Of a stretch of DNA of 64,000 nt, positions 1-8,133 are shown one piece after another; position 1 is the stretch's first letter; every line of letters begins with the position of its first letter. Source of the DNA: Salegentibacter echinorum (lineage in GTDB: Bacteria > Bacteroidota > Bacteroidia > Flavobacteriales > Flavobacteriaceae); NCBI RefSeq assembly GCF_900129445.1, contig NZ_FQVT01000001.1, forward strand, positions 558,001 to 622,000, read 5' to 3'. Position numbers and translations under genes: made by a program. The notes beneath the pieces were generated by a model that was given only the letters and a program-made list of their open reading frames with translations, was not told the origin of the DNA and ran no database searches.

Positions 1-1003
1 GCATGGTCTGGTTGCCATTTAACAAAATCATTTCGCCATTTAAATCTCGCACGGCGACACCCAATCGGTCGCCATCTGGATCGGTGCCAATAACAATATC
101 GGCATCTTTTTCTTCAGCTAAATCCAAAGCCATTTTAAGCGCTTCGGGTTCCTCCGGATTTGGAGATTCTACCGTAGGGAAATTACCATCTGGTTCTTTT
201 TGCTCTTCCACCAAAAATACATTCTTATAACCTGCTTTTTCCAATATCTGCGGATTGGTTTTGCAAGCAGTTCCATGCAGCGAAGTGAAAACAACTTTTA
301 GGTTGTCTTTTGCTAAAGAACTTGTGTCAAAACTTCCATTCTCTACGGACGCCTTTTGGAAAGCTTCATCTACTTCCTTATCTATTTTATGTATATAATC
401 TGGCTTTGCGTTTAGATTAATTTCATCGTAATCCATATTGTTGATTACCTCAATTAATTTGGCGTCGTAAGGCGTAATAAGTTGCCCACCGTCCTGCCAG
501 TAAACCTTGTAACCGTTATATTCTGGTGGATTATGACTTGCCGTAAGTACAATCCCAGCATGACAATTTAGGTGTTTAAGGGCAAAGGAAAGCTCTGGGG
601 TAGGGCGAAGCTCAGAAAATAGGTACACTTCAATTTCGTTAGCCGAAAATACTTCAGCCACCATTTGCACCAATTCTTTAGAATTATTACGACAATCGTA
701 GGCAATTGCTACTTTTAGCTTCTCTCCCTTAAATTCTTTTTTTAGCAGGTTAGACAATCCCTGGGTATTTTTCCCGAGGGTATATTTATTTATGCGATTG
801 GTTCCCACACCCATAATTCCGCGCATTCCCCCAGTTCCAAATGAAGCATTCTTATAAAAAGACTCTTCTAGTTCTTTTGGATCATTTGCAATGAGATCAT
901 TAATTTGATCCTGGGTGTTTTTATCGAAGTTATCGTTAAGCCAGGCTTGTGCTTTAGCCAGGATCTCGGGTTTATGTTTATCGGTTGATTGTTCTTTAGC
1001 CAT
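1..1003 (-). CDS. phosphoglucomutase/phosphomannomutase family protein (C-terminus beyond window)
   Basis: Phosphohexomutase of the alpha-D-phosphohexomutase superfamily, which interconverts hexose 1- and 6-phosphates in the cytoplasm and so feeds sugar-nucleotide synthesis. About 334 N-terminal residues are visible and the frame is open to the window edge. The active-site serine loop TASHNPPEYNGYK lies near residues 151-163, and a glycine-rich GTGGMRGIMGVGTNRIN motif near residues 49-65 matches the phosphate-binding N-terminus of the large (about 570-residue) bacterial class. The ATG at 1003 follows a TATTTTTG box on the minus strand (1024-1031). The gene is last in a run with the GT2 and DUF4199 genes upstream. 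Whether glucose or mannose phosphate is the substrate cannot be told from this part. Confidence 0.9.
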   Translation of the reverse strand, partial: MAKEQSTDKHKPEILAKAQAWLNDNFDKNTQDQINDLIANDPKELEESFYKNASFGTGGMRGIMGVGTNRINKYTLGKNTQGLSNLLKKEFKGEKLKVAIAYDCRNNSKELVQMVAEVFSANEIEVYLFSELRPTPELSFALKHLNCHAGIVLTASHNPPEYNGYKVYWQDGGQLITPYDAKLIEVINNMDYDEINLNAKPDYIHKIDKEVDEAFQKASVENGSFDTSSLAKDNLKVVFTSLHGTACKTNPQILEKAGYKNVFLVEEQKEPDGNFPTVESPNPEEPEALKMALDLAEEKDADIVIGTDPDGDRLGVAVRDLNGEMILLNGNQTM

Positions 1004-1050
1004 AATTCTAAAAATATTTAAAACAAAAATAGGAATTAATGCTTTAAGGA

Positions 1051-2010
1051 TTATAAATTTGAGGTGGTTTTGTTGATAAGGTAGCGTCCCTTTTCTCTTT
1101 TAGAACGCAATATGAGTTCTCCCAGGAAACCTGCCAGAAATAATTGAGAACCTATAATCATTACAGCCAGGGCGATATAAAACCAGGGGTTTGAAGTAAC
1201 GAGAACATTGGGCAGGCCGTGATAAAGCTTGTAAAGTTTTGAAATGCCAATCCAGCCGGCAGAAAGAAACCCAAAGACAAACATTAATACACCCAGCGCA
1301 CCAAAGAGGTGCATGGGCCGCCTGCCAAATTTAGATAGAAACCAAATACTAATAAGATCCAGAAAGCCATTTATAAAACGCTCGGCCCCAAATTTGGTAC
1401 TGCCATATTTACGCGCCTGGTGCTGCACTTCTTTTTCGGTAATCTTATTGAACCCGGCGTTTTTGGAAAGCACAGGAATATAGCGGTGCATTTCGCCATA
1501 TACATCTATATTTTTAATCACTTCTTTTCGGTAAGCCTTAAGGCCACAATTAAAATCGTGCAACTTCACTCCAGAAGTTTTCCTGGCGGCAGCATTAAAT
1601 ATTTTTGAAGGGATGTTTTTGGCTATTACTGAATCGTAGCGTTTTTTCTTCCAGCCAGAAACAAGATCGTAGCCTTGTGCGGTGATCATTTCATAAAGTT
1701 CTGGGATTTCTTCGGGGTTATCCTGAAGATCGGCATCCATGGTAATTACCACATCACCTTGTGCTTTAAGGAAGCCAGCGTGCAAAGCCTGGGATTTTCC
1801 ATAATTTCTATTGAATTTTATCCCTTTAACAGCCGCGTCATTTTCTGCCAGGGCTTCAATAGTTTTCCAGGAGTTGTCTGTGCTGCCGTCATCAATAAAA
1901 ATAATCTCATGCGAAAAGGAATTGGACCGCATAACTTTTGCGATCCAATCGTATAATTCAGCCAGGGATTGTTCTTCGTTTAGAAGAGGGATAACAACAG
2001 AAATTTGCAT
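1051..2010 (-). CDS. GT2 family glycosyltransferase (DPM1/ArnC-like, polyprenyl-phosphate sugar transferase)
   Basis: Membrane-bound family 2 glycosyltransferase expected to move a sugar from a nucleotide donor to a polyprenyl phosphate at the inner membrane. The GT-A domain covers about residues 1-210: VVIPLLNEE start, IDDGSTDNSW nucleotide-binding segment, and DADLQD metal-binding motif near residues 92-97. Two hydrophobic segments near 235-260 and 275-300 form the membrane anchor, as in DPM1/ArnC-like enzymes of about 320 residues. The gene starts 3 nt after the DUF4199 gene and precedes the phosphohexomutase, so the three are probably one transcript. The acceptor and sugar are not determinable here. 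Confidence 0.9.
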   Translation of the reverse strand: MQISVVIPLLNEEQSLAELYDWIAKVMRSNSFSHEIIFIDDGSTDNSWKTIEALAENDAAVKGIKFNRNYGKSQALHAGFLKAQGDVVITMDADLQDNPEEIPELYEMITAQGYDLVSGWKKKRYDSVIAKNIPSKIFNAAARKTSGVKLHDFNCGLKAYRKEVIKNIDVYGEMHRYIPVLSKNAGFNKITEKEVQHQARKYGSTKFGAERFINGFLDLISIWFLSKFGRRPMHLFGALGVLMFVFGFLSAGWIGISKLYKLYHGLPNVLVTSNPWFYIALAVMIIGSQLFLAGFLGELILRSKREKGRYLINKTTSNL

Positions 2011-2013
2011 GGA

Positions 2014-2544
2014 TTAAGCGTTAGGATTTTTTTCTCTAAATACTAATGCTACGAGTAAGCCGATAGCAGAGAAAAATGCAAGTTGAAAAATATAGCTTTT
2101 TAATTGATTTAATAAAGAAAATTGATTCGAATTTTTTATTTCAGCTACAGCATTTTCAATATCTGCTTCTGGCACGTTAAACCTCTCCATCATATTTCTT
2201 GTGGTATCGGCAGTTAAATCATTAATAATTTTAGAAGCTTCAGGATCTATTGCATTAAAAATAATTATACTGACTACCGTGGCAATTAATAAACCTAGAG
2301 CAGCAGTTATAAAATAAGCTGTAAAAGCCTCTTTAAAAGAAAAATAATTTTTAGTTTTAAACTTTTTACAAGCTCTAACTGCTAAAATTGCGATGACCAA
2401 TAAAAGTAGAAGATTAGCTACTCCAAGCCACCATTTTGTGAAAAGTTCTAGATTAAAAACATAGGCTAAAACGGTAATTAAACTTAAAGCTATACCGGCA
2501 TAAACACCGTATGGAGTGGCAATAGATTTCAATGATTTTTCCAT
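2014..2544 (-). CDS. DUF4199 domain-containing membrane protein
   Basis: Integral membrane protein of 176 residues with four clear hydrophobic segments near residues 13-32, 40-57, 75-100 and 150-170. The segments flank a polar, helical region around 100-145. The size and pattern fit DUF4199, a Bacteroidota family of unknown function that is commonly found just upstream of a DPM1-like glycosyltransferase, exactly as here (3-nt gap). A TATATTTG box on the minus strand at 2581-2588 precedes the start. It may help the glycosyltransferase, but that is inference from adjacency only. Confidence 0.8.
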   Translation of the reverse strand: MEKSLKSIATPYGVYAGIALSLITVLAYVFNLELFTKWWLGVANLLLLLVIAILAVRACKKFKTKNYFSFKEAFTAYFITAALGLLIATVVSIIIFNAIDPEASKIINDLTADTTRNMMERFNVPEADIENAVAEIKNSNQFSLLNQLKSYIFQLAFFSAIGLLVALVFREKNPNA

Positions 2545-2636
2545 AATTTAAGGATTGATTAGTTATACCCGGTTAGTAAGCAAATATAATAAAACGTTAC
2601 ATTGCGGGAGTGTTTTAAAAATTTTTAAGGAAGTAC

Positions 2637-2666
2637 TTGTTTATATAATTGAAATACGTAAATTTG
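2637..2666 (+). promoter_or_regulatory. flavobacterial-type promoter of rpmE2
   Basis: TTG at 2637-2639 and TAAATTTG at 2659-2666, separated by 19 nt, match the Bacteroidota housekeeping sigma consensus (TTG / TAnnTTTG). The start codon follows about 28 nt after the box. Confidence 0.65.
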
Positions 2667-2694
2667 CACTTCGAAAATTAAAAGAACTAAAGCG

Positions 2695-2946
2695 ATGAAG
2701 CAGGGAATCCATCCAGAGAATTATAGATTGGTAGCATTTAAAGATATGTCTAATGAAGATGTATTCATCACTAAATCTACCGCTAATACTAAAGAAACTA
2801 TAGAAGTTGAAGGTACAGAATATCCATTGGTTAAATTGGAGATTTCAAGAACTTCGCATCCATATTACACCGGTCAAACCAAATTGGTAGATAGCGCCGG
2901 GCGTATTGATAAGTTTAAAAACAAATACAAGAAATTTAAGAAATAA
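2695..2946 (+). CDS. rpmE2: 50S ribosomal protein L31, type B
   Basis: Ribosomal protein L31 of the large subunit, 83 residues. It starts [20 protein letters not shown] and contains the family segment [20 protein letters not shown], with a lysine-rich tail. The zinc-binding cysteines of the type A form are absent, which defines the zinc-independent type B paralogue. It is monocistronic: a consensus promoter lies immediately upstream and a strong hairpin terminator immediately downstream. Confidence 0.97.
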   Translation: MKQGIHPENYRLVAFKDMSNEDVFITKSTANTKETIEVEGTEYPLVKLEISRTSHPYYTGQTKLVDSAGRIDKFKNKYKKFKK

Positions 2947-2970
2947 GTTTTTTGTTGAATATATATGGGA

Positions 2971-2998
2971 AAGTCGGCTTTTACAGCCGACTTTTTTA
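2971..2998 (+). terminator. Rho-independent terminator of rpmE2
   Basis: Perfect 9-bp stem AAGTCGGCT (2971-2979) and AGCCGACTT (2985-2993) with a 5-nt loop, followed by a T-rich tail. Confidence 0.9.
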
Positions 2999-3258
2999 TT
3001 TGTCTAAATTTAGCTTTTTAGTTTGGTATTTGTAAAATATTATCTACTGAAAAAACACACCTACCTTTTTTTCTTTGGTGGTTTCGTGACTTGGTGGCAA
3101 AATGGGAATAAATGCCAATACTAAATATCCAGGAATTCGTGGCAAGCTTTTTTTACGCTAGCAAATAGATTCAAAAAATTTGTGACCAGCTGCTTCAAGT
3201 AAATTATTCCAAATTTTCCATAAAATATTTAAAATTATTCAATTTATTTACCGCAAAC
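2999..3258. other. gene-free gap between rpmE2 and the GlmU-like gene
   Basis: No coding sequence or RNA gene recognised. It contains the 12-mer AGGAATTCGTGG at 3131-3142, which recurs inside the carB terminator, and otherwise AT-rich sequence up to the next promoter. Confidence 0.5.
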
Positions 3259-3288
3259 TTGCCTCAAAACAGTTTATTCGTATTTTTG
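3259..3288 (+). promoter_or_regulatory. promoter of the GlmU-like gene
   Basis: TTG at 3259-3261 and TATTTTTG at 3281-3288 with a 19-nt spacer, the same geometry as the rpmE2 and rpmH promoters. It places the transcript start just upstream of the ATG at 3309. Confidence 0.6.
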
Positions 3289-3308
3289 AAGTCTAAATTT
3301 TTGTGCGG

Positions 3309-4481
3309 ATGAATTATATATTATTTGACGGTTCCACCAGGGAGCGTCTATTGCCATTTACCTATACACGGCCAGTAGCCGATATTAGAATAGGAATTTT
3401 GAAAATTCGGGAAAAGTGGGAGTATCTTTTAAAAACCACAACTTCTACAGTTACCGAAGATTATCTATCTGAAAAATGGCCCCTTGTAGAATTGGAAGAA
3501 AATGTGATGATAAACGCTTCCTTTCTTCCAAATGCAGAGTTTTTTGAACAAGTAGAAATGCTTAAACCTAATCAGGCGATATTTCATAAAGAAGATATCG
3601 TGGCTTTTCATACATATAAAGACCAGGAAGTAGTCTTAGATGATTATGAGCATTTGGAATTGGCGGGAAAGGTAGTGCAGCTTGTAGATGCCTGGGACAT
3701 ATTCTCGAAAAACGATTATGCTCTTAAAGCAGATTTTGAAATGCTTACGCGAGATAAGGAATCCCAGCCCATTCACGAGTCTAACTACGTGAAAAATCCC
3801 GAAAATATTTTTATAGAACCCGGTGCCGAAGTAGAAAACTGTTCTCTAAACGCTTCCGATGGGCCTATTTACATCGGAAAAAATGCAAAACTTCTGGAAG
3901 GTAGCCTTATAAAAGGGTCCTTTGCGGCTTGTGAAGGTGCGTTAATTAAAATGGGAGCTAAAATTTATGGTCCAACTACAATAGGTCCCGGCTCGAGGGC
4001 CGGTGGTGAAATTAAGAATGTTGTATTTTTTGCCAATTCTAATAAAGGTCATGACGGTTATTTAGGAAATTCAGTTTTGGGGGAATGGTGCAATCTTGGC
4101 GCCGATACCAATAGCTCTAACCTTAAAAATAATTATGCCGAAATTAGGGTTTGGGATTACGAAACCGAAAGTTTTGCTAAAACGGGACTTCAGTTTTGCG
4201 GACTTTTGATGGGTGATCACAGCAAATGTAGTATTAATACCATGTTTAATACGGGAACTTTGGTAGGAGTAAGTGCTAATATTTTTGGCGCAGGATTTCC
4301 AAGAAATTTTATTCCTAGTTTTAGTTGGGGTGGTAGTGCCGGAATGAGCACCTATAAAACAGAAAAAGCCTTTGAAGTTGCAGAAATCGTTATGAAACGC
4401 CGTGGATTCCCTTTTTCTGCGGAAGAAAAAAAGATTCTGGAACACGTGTTTGAAGAAACCAGTAAATATAGAAGAGGATAG
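3309..4481 (+). CDS. GlmU family sugar nucleotidyltransferase-like protein
   Basis: Resembles the alternative bacterial GlmU family (UDP-N-acetylglucosamine pyrophosphorylase/acetyltransferase-like). The N-terminus reads MNYILFDGSTRERLLPFTYT and continues into RPVADIRIG, a divergent nucleotidyltransferase start. From about residue 180 to 350 there are hexapeptide-type repeats of a left-handed beta-helix (for example IYIGKNAKLLEGSLIKGSF, then IKMGAKIYGPTTIGPGSRAGGEIKNV). At 390 residues it is shorter than classical GlmU (about 450). A GTG two codons upstream at 3303 could also serve as start, but the ATG at 3309 gives the conserved N-terminus. A role in amino-sugar nucleotide synthesis is likely; the exact reaction is not certain. 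Confidence 0.8.
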   Translation: MNYILFDGSTRERLLPFTYTRPVADIRIGILKIREKWEYLLKTTTSTVTEDYLSEKWPLVELEENVMINASFLPNAEFFEQVEMLKPNQAIFHKEDIVAFHTYKDQEVVLDDYEHLELAGKVVQLVDAWDIFSKNDYALKADFEMLTRDKESQPIHESNYVKNPENIFIEPGAEVENCSLNASDGPIYIGKNAKLLEGSLIKGSFAACEGALIKMGAKIYGPTTIGPGSRAGGEIKNVVFFANSNKGHDGYLGNSVLGEWCNLGADTNSSNLKNNYAEIRVWDYETESFAKTGLQFCGLLMGDHSKCSINTMFNTGTLVGVSANIFGAGFPRNFIPSFSWGGSAGMSTYKTEKAFEVAEIVMKRRGFPFSAEEKKILEHVFEETSKYRRG

Positions 4482-4600
4482 ATTGATTGAAGATTTGATA
4501 ATTTGAAAATTTGGAGATTTGACAGGTTAATTTGAAGATTTGACAGGTTAATTTGAAGATTTGAAAATGAGATGATTTGATAATGAGACCGCCAATTCAC
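4482..4600. repeat. AT-rich degenerate tandem repeat array downstream of the GlmU-like gene
   Basis: Two perfect 21-nt copies (4516-4536 and 4537-4557, core GACAGGTTAATTTGAA) sit inside a run of shorter words such as GAAGATTTG and GAAAATTTG. Related words occur in reverse complement at 5578-5602, so this array and the one after the GIY-YIG gene flank that gene in inverted orientation. Confidence 0.8.
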
Positions 4601-4668
4601 GGATTTGTTTATTTTTCGTGAGTTGGTGGTTTTTATTTGTTAAGTTGGTTTTAAATATTAAAATAAAA

Positions 4669-5559
4669 ATGGGTAAAAAATTAACTGTATATATGATTGA
4701 TGGGACTGCTTACGGTCCACGATTGAGTGAAATTGGAAATTGGGTTGGAAAAGCTATATATAGTCCAAGAGCTACCGTAAATAAAATTATGAATCGCAGC
4801 GAATTTGATAACCCGGGAATTTATTGTTTGAAGGACGATCCAACAGATAAGGCTTTTGACGAAAAGATTTATATTGGAGAAGCCGAAAATATTAAAGCAA
4901 GGTTAAAGACTCATTTAAGCGATCCTAAAAAAGATTTTAAAGAAGTCATATTCTTCGTCAGTAAAGATGAACTTCTGACTAAAACACAAATTCGTTATTT
5001 GGAATCACGATTAGTTCAATTGGCATTTGAAGCTAAAACAGCACAAATTGACAATGCAAACTCTCCAAATATACCAACTCTTCACGAAGCGGATATTTCA
5101 GATATGGAATATTTTCTAGAACGAATAAAATTAATTCTACCAGTGATGGGCTTTAAATTTCTGGTTCAATCTACTGTTGATCATAAAGCTATAAAGAATG
5201 ATGATAAAGATAAGTTCACACACGAAGAATATTCCATAAAAACTAATTCTTTTAATGCTTTTATGAAAGAGACAGATCAAGGATATATTGTGTTAAAAGG
5301 TAGTGAAGCTAAAAAGAACCTTTCTAAATCCTGTACGGAAACTTACAGGAATATGCGCAGAAAGCTATTAGAAACTGAAATTATGATAGAGGAAGATACG
5401 GGCCATTTAGTTTTTATTGAAGATACTGTTTTTAACAGTCCAAGTGCGGCTTCCAATATGATTTTAGGTAGAAATTCTAACGGTTTTACTGAATGGGTTA
5501 ATAAAGATGGATGTACATTTAGGGAAGTTCAGGAGATTACTAACGCTAGGACTGACTGA
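4669..5559 (+). CDS. GIY-YIG nuclease family protein with C-terminal DUF4357
   Basis: A 296-residue protein. The GIY-YIG core lies near residues 45-110 (NPGIYCLKD, then IYIGEAENIKARL, and a YLESRLVQLA helix with the expected glutamate). The C-terminal 100 residues resemble DUF4357 (ends near NGFTEWVNKDGCTFREV). GIY-YIG/DUF4357 proteins are single-gene accessory nucleases of unknown target in many genomes; none of the classical UvrC or Cho context is present. I chose the ATG at 4669 because it begins MGKKLTVYMIDG with good local context, whereas the upstream GTG at 4618 adds an unlikely hydrophobic stretch. The gene is an island between two repeat arrays. Confidence 0.85.
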   Translation: MGKKLTVYMIDGTAYGPRLSEIGNWVGKAIYSPRATVNKIMNRSEFDNPGIYCLKDDPTDKAFDEKIYIGEAENIKARLKTHLSDPKKDFKEVIFFVSKDELLTKTQIRYLESRLVQLAFEAKTAQIDNANSPNIPTLHEADISDMEYFLERIKLILPVMGFKFLVQSTVDHKAIKNDDKDKFTHEEYSIKTNSFNAFMKETDQGYIVLKGSEAKKNLSKSCTETYRNMRRKLLETEIMIEEDTGHLVFIEDTVFNSPSAASNMILGRNSNGFTEWVNKDGCTFREVQEITNARTD

Positions 5560-5572
5560 TTCATTAATCTAT

Positions 5573-5856
5573 TTTCAAATCTTCAAATCATCAAATTTTC
5601 AAAATTACCTAGTCATCACACATCACACATCACACATCACACATCACCACATCACCACATCACCGCATCATCGAATTAACGAATCAACATCACTCGGTCA
5701 GCCTCATTTTCAAATTTTCAAATCTCCAAATCATCAAATTTTCAAATTACCTAGCCATCACATCATCACATCATCACATCATCACATCATCACATCATCA
5801 AATCAGCAAATCAGCAAATCAACGAATCACCCTATCATCAACTTATTTTCAAATTA
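5573..5856. repeat. simple-sequence array (7- to 9-mer units) downstream of the GIY-YIG gene
   Basis: Roughly 280 nt made of short tandem words: CACACAT units around 5615-5645, CATCACCA units around 5643-5665, five copies of a TCATCACAT-type 9-mer around 5757-5800, and AAATCAGC units around 5800-5820. The segment CAAATCATCAAATTTTCAAA occurs in both halves (5584 onward and about 5727 onward), suggesting an internal duplication. The array fills the 5560-5862 gap, and no coding signal is apparent. Confidence 0.85.
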
Positions 5857-5862
5857 ATATTT

Positions 5863-5870
5863 TACCTTTG
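5863..5870 (+). promoter_or_regulatory. -7 box of the mtaB promoter
   Basis: TACCTTTG matches TAnnTTTG and lies 35 nt before the mtaB ATG. No good TTG is seen at the expected upstream distance, which falls in the repeat array. Confidence 0.45.
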
Positions 5871-5905
5871 CAGCCCAAAGAATTGTCAAGTAGAATAGAA
5901 GGATT

Positions 5906-7237
5906 ATGGAGAATAAGAAGGTAGCATTTTATACATTGGGTTGTAAGCTCAATTTTTCTGAAACTTCCACCATTGCGCGATCTTTTAAAGATGAAGGTTT
6001 TCAGCGCGTAGATTTTTCAGAAAAAGCAGATATTTATGTGATTAATACCTGCTCTGTTACCGAGAATGCCGATAAGCGTTTTAAAACAATCGTAAAACAG
6101 ACGCAAAAAGTTAACGAAGATGCTTTCGTGATTGCAGTAGGCTGCTATGCACAATTAAAACCAGAAGAATTAGCCGATGTTAACGGTGTTGACCTGGTGC
6201 TTGGCGCTACCGAAAAGTTTAAAATCACCCATTACCTTAACGATCTTACCAAGAATGAGATGGGCGAAGTGCACTCTTGTGAAATAGATGAAGCCGATTT
6301 CTATGTAGGGGCTTATTCTATTGGCGATCGAACAAGGGCTTTCTTAAAAGTTCAGGATGGCTGTGATTATAAATGTACTTACTGCACCATTCCTTTGGCT
6401 CGCGGAATTTCAAGAAGCGACAAGCTGGAAAATGTCTTGACCAATGCTGCAGAAATTTCAGCAAAAGGAATTAAGGAAATCGTACTCACCGGGGTAAACA
6501 TTGGCGATTATGGGAAAGGTGAATTTGGTAATAAAAAACATGAGCATACTTTTTTAGACCTGGTAAAGGCTTTAGATGAAGTAGAAGGTATTGAGCGGTT
6601 AAGGATTTCTTCCATAGAACCCAATTTATTGAAAAATGAAACGATAAATTTTGTGGCCCAAAGCAATACTTTTGTGCCTCATTTTCACATTCCGTTGCAA
6701 AGTGGAAGTAACGATTTATTAAAATTAATGAAGCGGCGTTATATGCGCGAGCTTTATACCGATAGGGTGACTACAATAAAAGAGGTTATGCCAAACGCCT
6801 GTATTGGGGTAGATGTAATCGTTGGTTTTCCCGGGGAAACCGAAGAGCGCTTCCTGGAAACTTACAACTATCTAAACGAAATGGATATTTCTTACCTGCA
6901 CGTATTTACGTATTCTGAAAGGGATAATACCCCGGCAGCCGAAATGCATGGAGTTGTTCCTGTCAAAGTACGTAAAAAACGCAGTAAGATGTTACGCGGA
7001 CTTTCAGCTAAAAAACGTCGTGCTTTTTACGAAAGTCAGTTAGGAAATGTTTGTAGCGTGCTGTTTGAAGGTGAAAACAAAGAGGGGTATATTCACGGTT
7101 TTACAGAAAACTATGTAAAGGTGAAGACGCCCTGGGATCCTGCTTTAGTAAATACTATCCATCAAATACAACTCAGTGAAATTGCCGAAGACGGCCTGGT
7201 TCGTTTTGAATTTGTGGAAAGCGAAATCGCGGTATAA
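5906..7237 (+). CDS. mtaB: tRNA (N6-L-threonylcarbamoyladenosine(37)-C2)-methylthiotransferase MtaB
   Basis: Radical SAM methylthiotransferase that converts t6A37 to ms2t6A in ANN-decoding tRNAs. Domain order in 443 residues: N-terminal UPF0004 domain with cluster cysteines (FYTLGCKLNFSET near 8-20, NTCSV near 48-52, GCYAQ near 84-88), radical SAM core with CDYKCTYC near 154-161, and a C-terminal TRAM-like region. The TLGCKLNFSE signature separates MtaB from MiaB. It is transcribed alone, with no partner gene close by. Confidence 0.95.
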   Translation: MENKKVAFYTLGCKLNFSETSTIARSFKDEGFQRVDFSEKADIYVINTCSVTENADKRFKTIVKQTQKVNEDAFVIAVGCYAQLKPEELADVNGVDLVLGATEKFKITHYLNDLTKNEMGEVHSCEIDEADFYVGAYSIGDRTRAFLKVQDGCDYKCTYCTIPLARGISRSDKLENVLTNAAEISAKGIKEIVLTGVNIGDYGKGEFGNKKHEHTFLDLVKALDEVEGIERLRISSIEPNLLKNETINFVAQSNTFVPHFHIPLQSGSNDLLKLMKRRYMRELYTDRVTTIKEVMPNACIGVDVIVGFPGETEERFLETYNYLNEMDISYLHVFTYSERDNTPAAEMHGVVPVKVRKKRSKMLRGLSAKKRRAFYESQLGNVCSVLFEGENKEGYIHGFTENYVKVKTPWDPALVNTIHQIQLSEIAEDGLVRFEFVESEIAV

Positions 7238-7384
7238 CACAAAACGTTCGTTAGATTAAGCGTAAGTACTTATGTTAAACATCATTGTTGTTTGGTGAAA
7301 ACAAAGATAACAGCGAAACTCATCTTTGTTCTTACAGCGATCTTGTTTCTTTAAATGAAAGTAGTGATTGTAAACAATTTAGTT

Positions 7385-7690
7385 TTAAATATTTATTCCT
7401 ACCGGTAATAAATCCTTGTACTTTCTTCTATTTTTTCTAATGAATTTGGCAACCTCCGGGCTGGTGGGCATCACGCGGGAATTACCTTCTTTTATAGATT
7501 CTAAAACCGCTTCTATAAAAAGATCTAAATAGCCTTTTTCTTTTAGAGCTTCAGGCATGAGTACTTTGGTGAGGAATATCTTTCGTTCCTGCTGGGCGTA
7601 TTCTATAGTAACTAATTGGTTTTCTATAGTAGTTTCAAACTGTCTGGAAAATTCGTTGTTTGTAATAGTCAATTCTTCCGCATTCATCAT
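7385..7690 (-). CDS. small GNAT-type N-acetyltransferase (YjdJ-like)
   Basis: A 101-residue protein resembling the short single-domain GNAT (YjdJ-type) family, which has an acetyl-CoA fold but usually unknown substrate. The features seen are IENQLVTIEYAQQERKIFLTKVLMPEALKEKGYLDLFIEAVLESIKE, i.e. beta strands followed by the helix after a shortened phosphate-binding turn. The second codon is also Met, so the start could be 7687. A TACCTTTG box on the minus strand at 7757-7764 precedes it. Function is not known. Confidence 0.7.
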   Translation of the reverse strand: MMNAEELTITNNEFSRQFETTIENQLVTIEYAQQERKIFLTKVLMPEALKEKGYLDLFIEAVLESIKEGNSRVMPTSPEVAKFIRKNRRKYKDLLPVGINI

Positions 7691-8133
7691 TTCTCTAGTT
7701 TAAATTTTGAAAAATTTTCAAATTCAGCATAAAAATTATTATTGAATAATAAAATACAAAGGTAGATAAATAATGCCGTTAAGACTGAAAAATTGATAAG
7801 CTTAATAAAAGGTAAGCTTTTAAGAAGTGTCTTGTTATTTTTAAACTTTGCATTGTGAAAGCCAAATAAATAGCAGTAATTTTGAATATTAAATTTACTT
7901 AGTAATCGAGTTCTATCCCGGTTATTATAGGAGCCAGAGGTTGGCCAGGAAATTGAAATGGTTTGCTTATATCAAACGGCTTGCCGGGGGTGTAGTTATT
8001 TGATTTGTGAGACTTAATTAAAAAGGCAGGATATAGATTTTAATGAAAGTAAATATTAGTTTCAGTTAACGGATTTATTAAAATAAACTTGAAATAATTT
8101 TAGACTTATAGGAGTTTTTACTCATCTGATGAT
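7691..8133. other. 443-nt intergenic region with divergent promoters
   Basis: No gene recognised on either strand. It holds the promoter box for the GNAT gene (minus strand, TACCTTTG at 7757-7764) and a candidate promoter toward the hydrolase operon (7853-7884). The remaining 240 nt before the hydrolase ATG would be an unusually long leader with no structure that I could identify. Confidence 0.5.
7853..7884 (+). promoter_or_regulatory. candidate promoter of the hydrolase-transglycosylase-cls operon
   Basis: TTG (7853-7855), 21-nt spacer and TAATTTTG (7877-7884) fit the flavobacterial consensus, but it lies about 250 nt before the first start codon, so it is only tentative. Confidence 0.35.

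Noticed and set aside
3303-3308. GTG start for the GlmU-like gene
   Set aside because: The ATG six bases downstream gives the conserved MNYILFDG start; the GTG offers no advantage.
4352-4600. 82-residue open frame on the minus strand
   Set aside because: Its repetitive NLQINLS content comes from the 21-nt tandem repeats; no start context or homology.
5573-5856. Possible CRISPR array
   Set aside because: The units are 7-9 nt, adjacent and variable, with no constant 25-40 nt repeat and no spacers; no cas gene is nearby.
5507-5857. 116-residue open frame
   Set aside because: It is a translation of the simple-sequence array (runs of THHTSH and SHHHIITS-like words) and has no gene-like composition.
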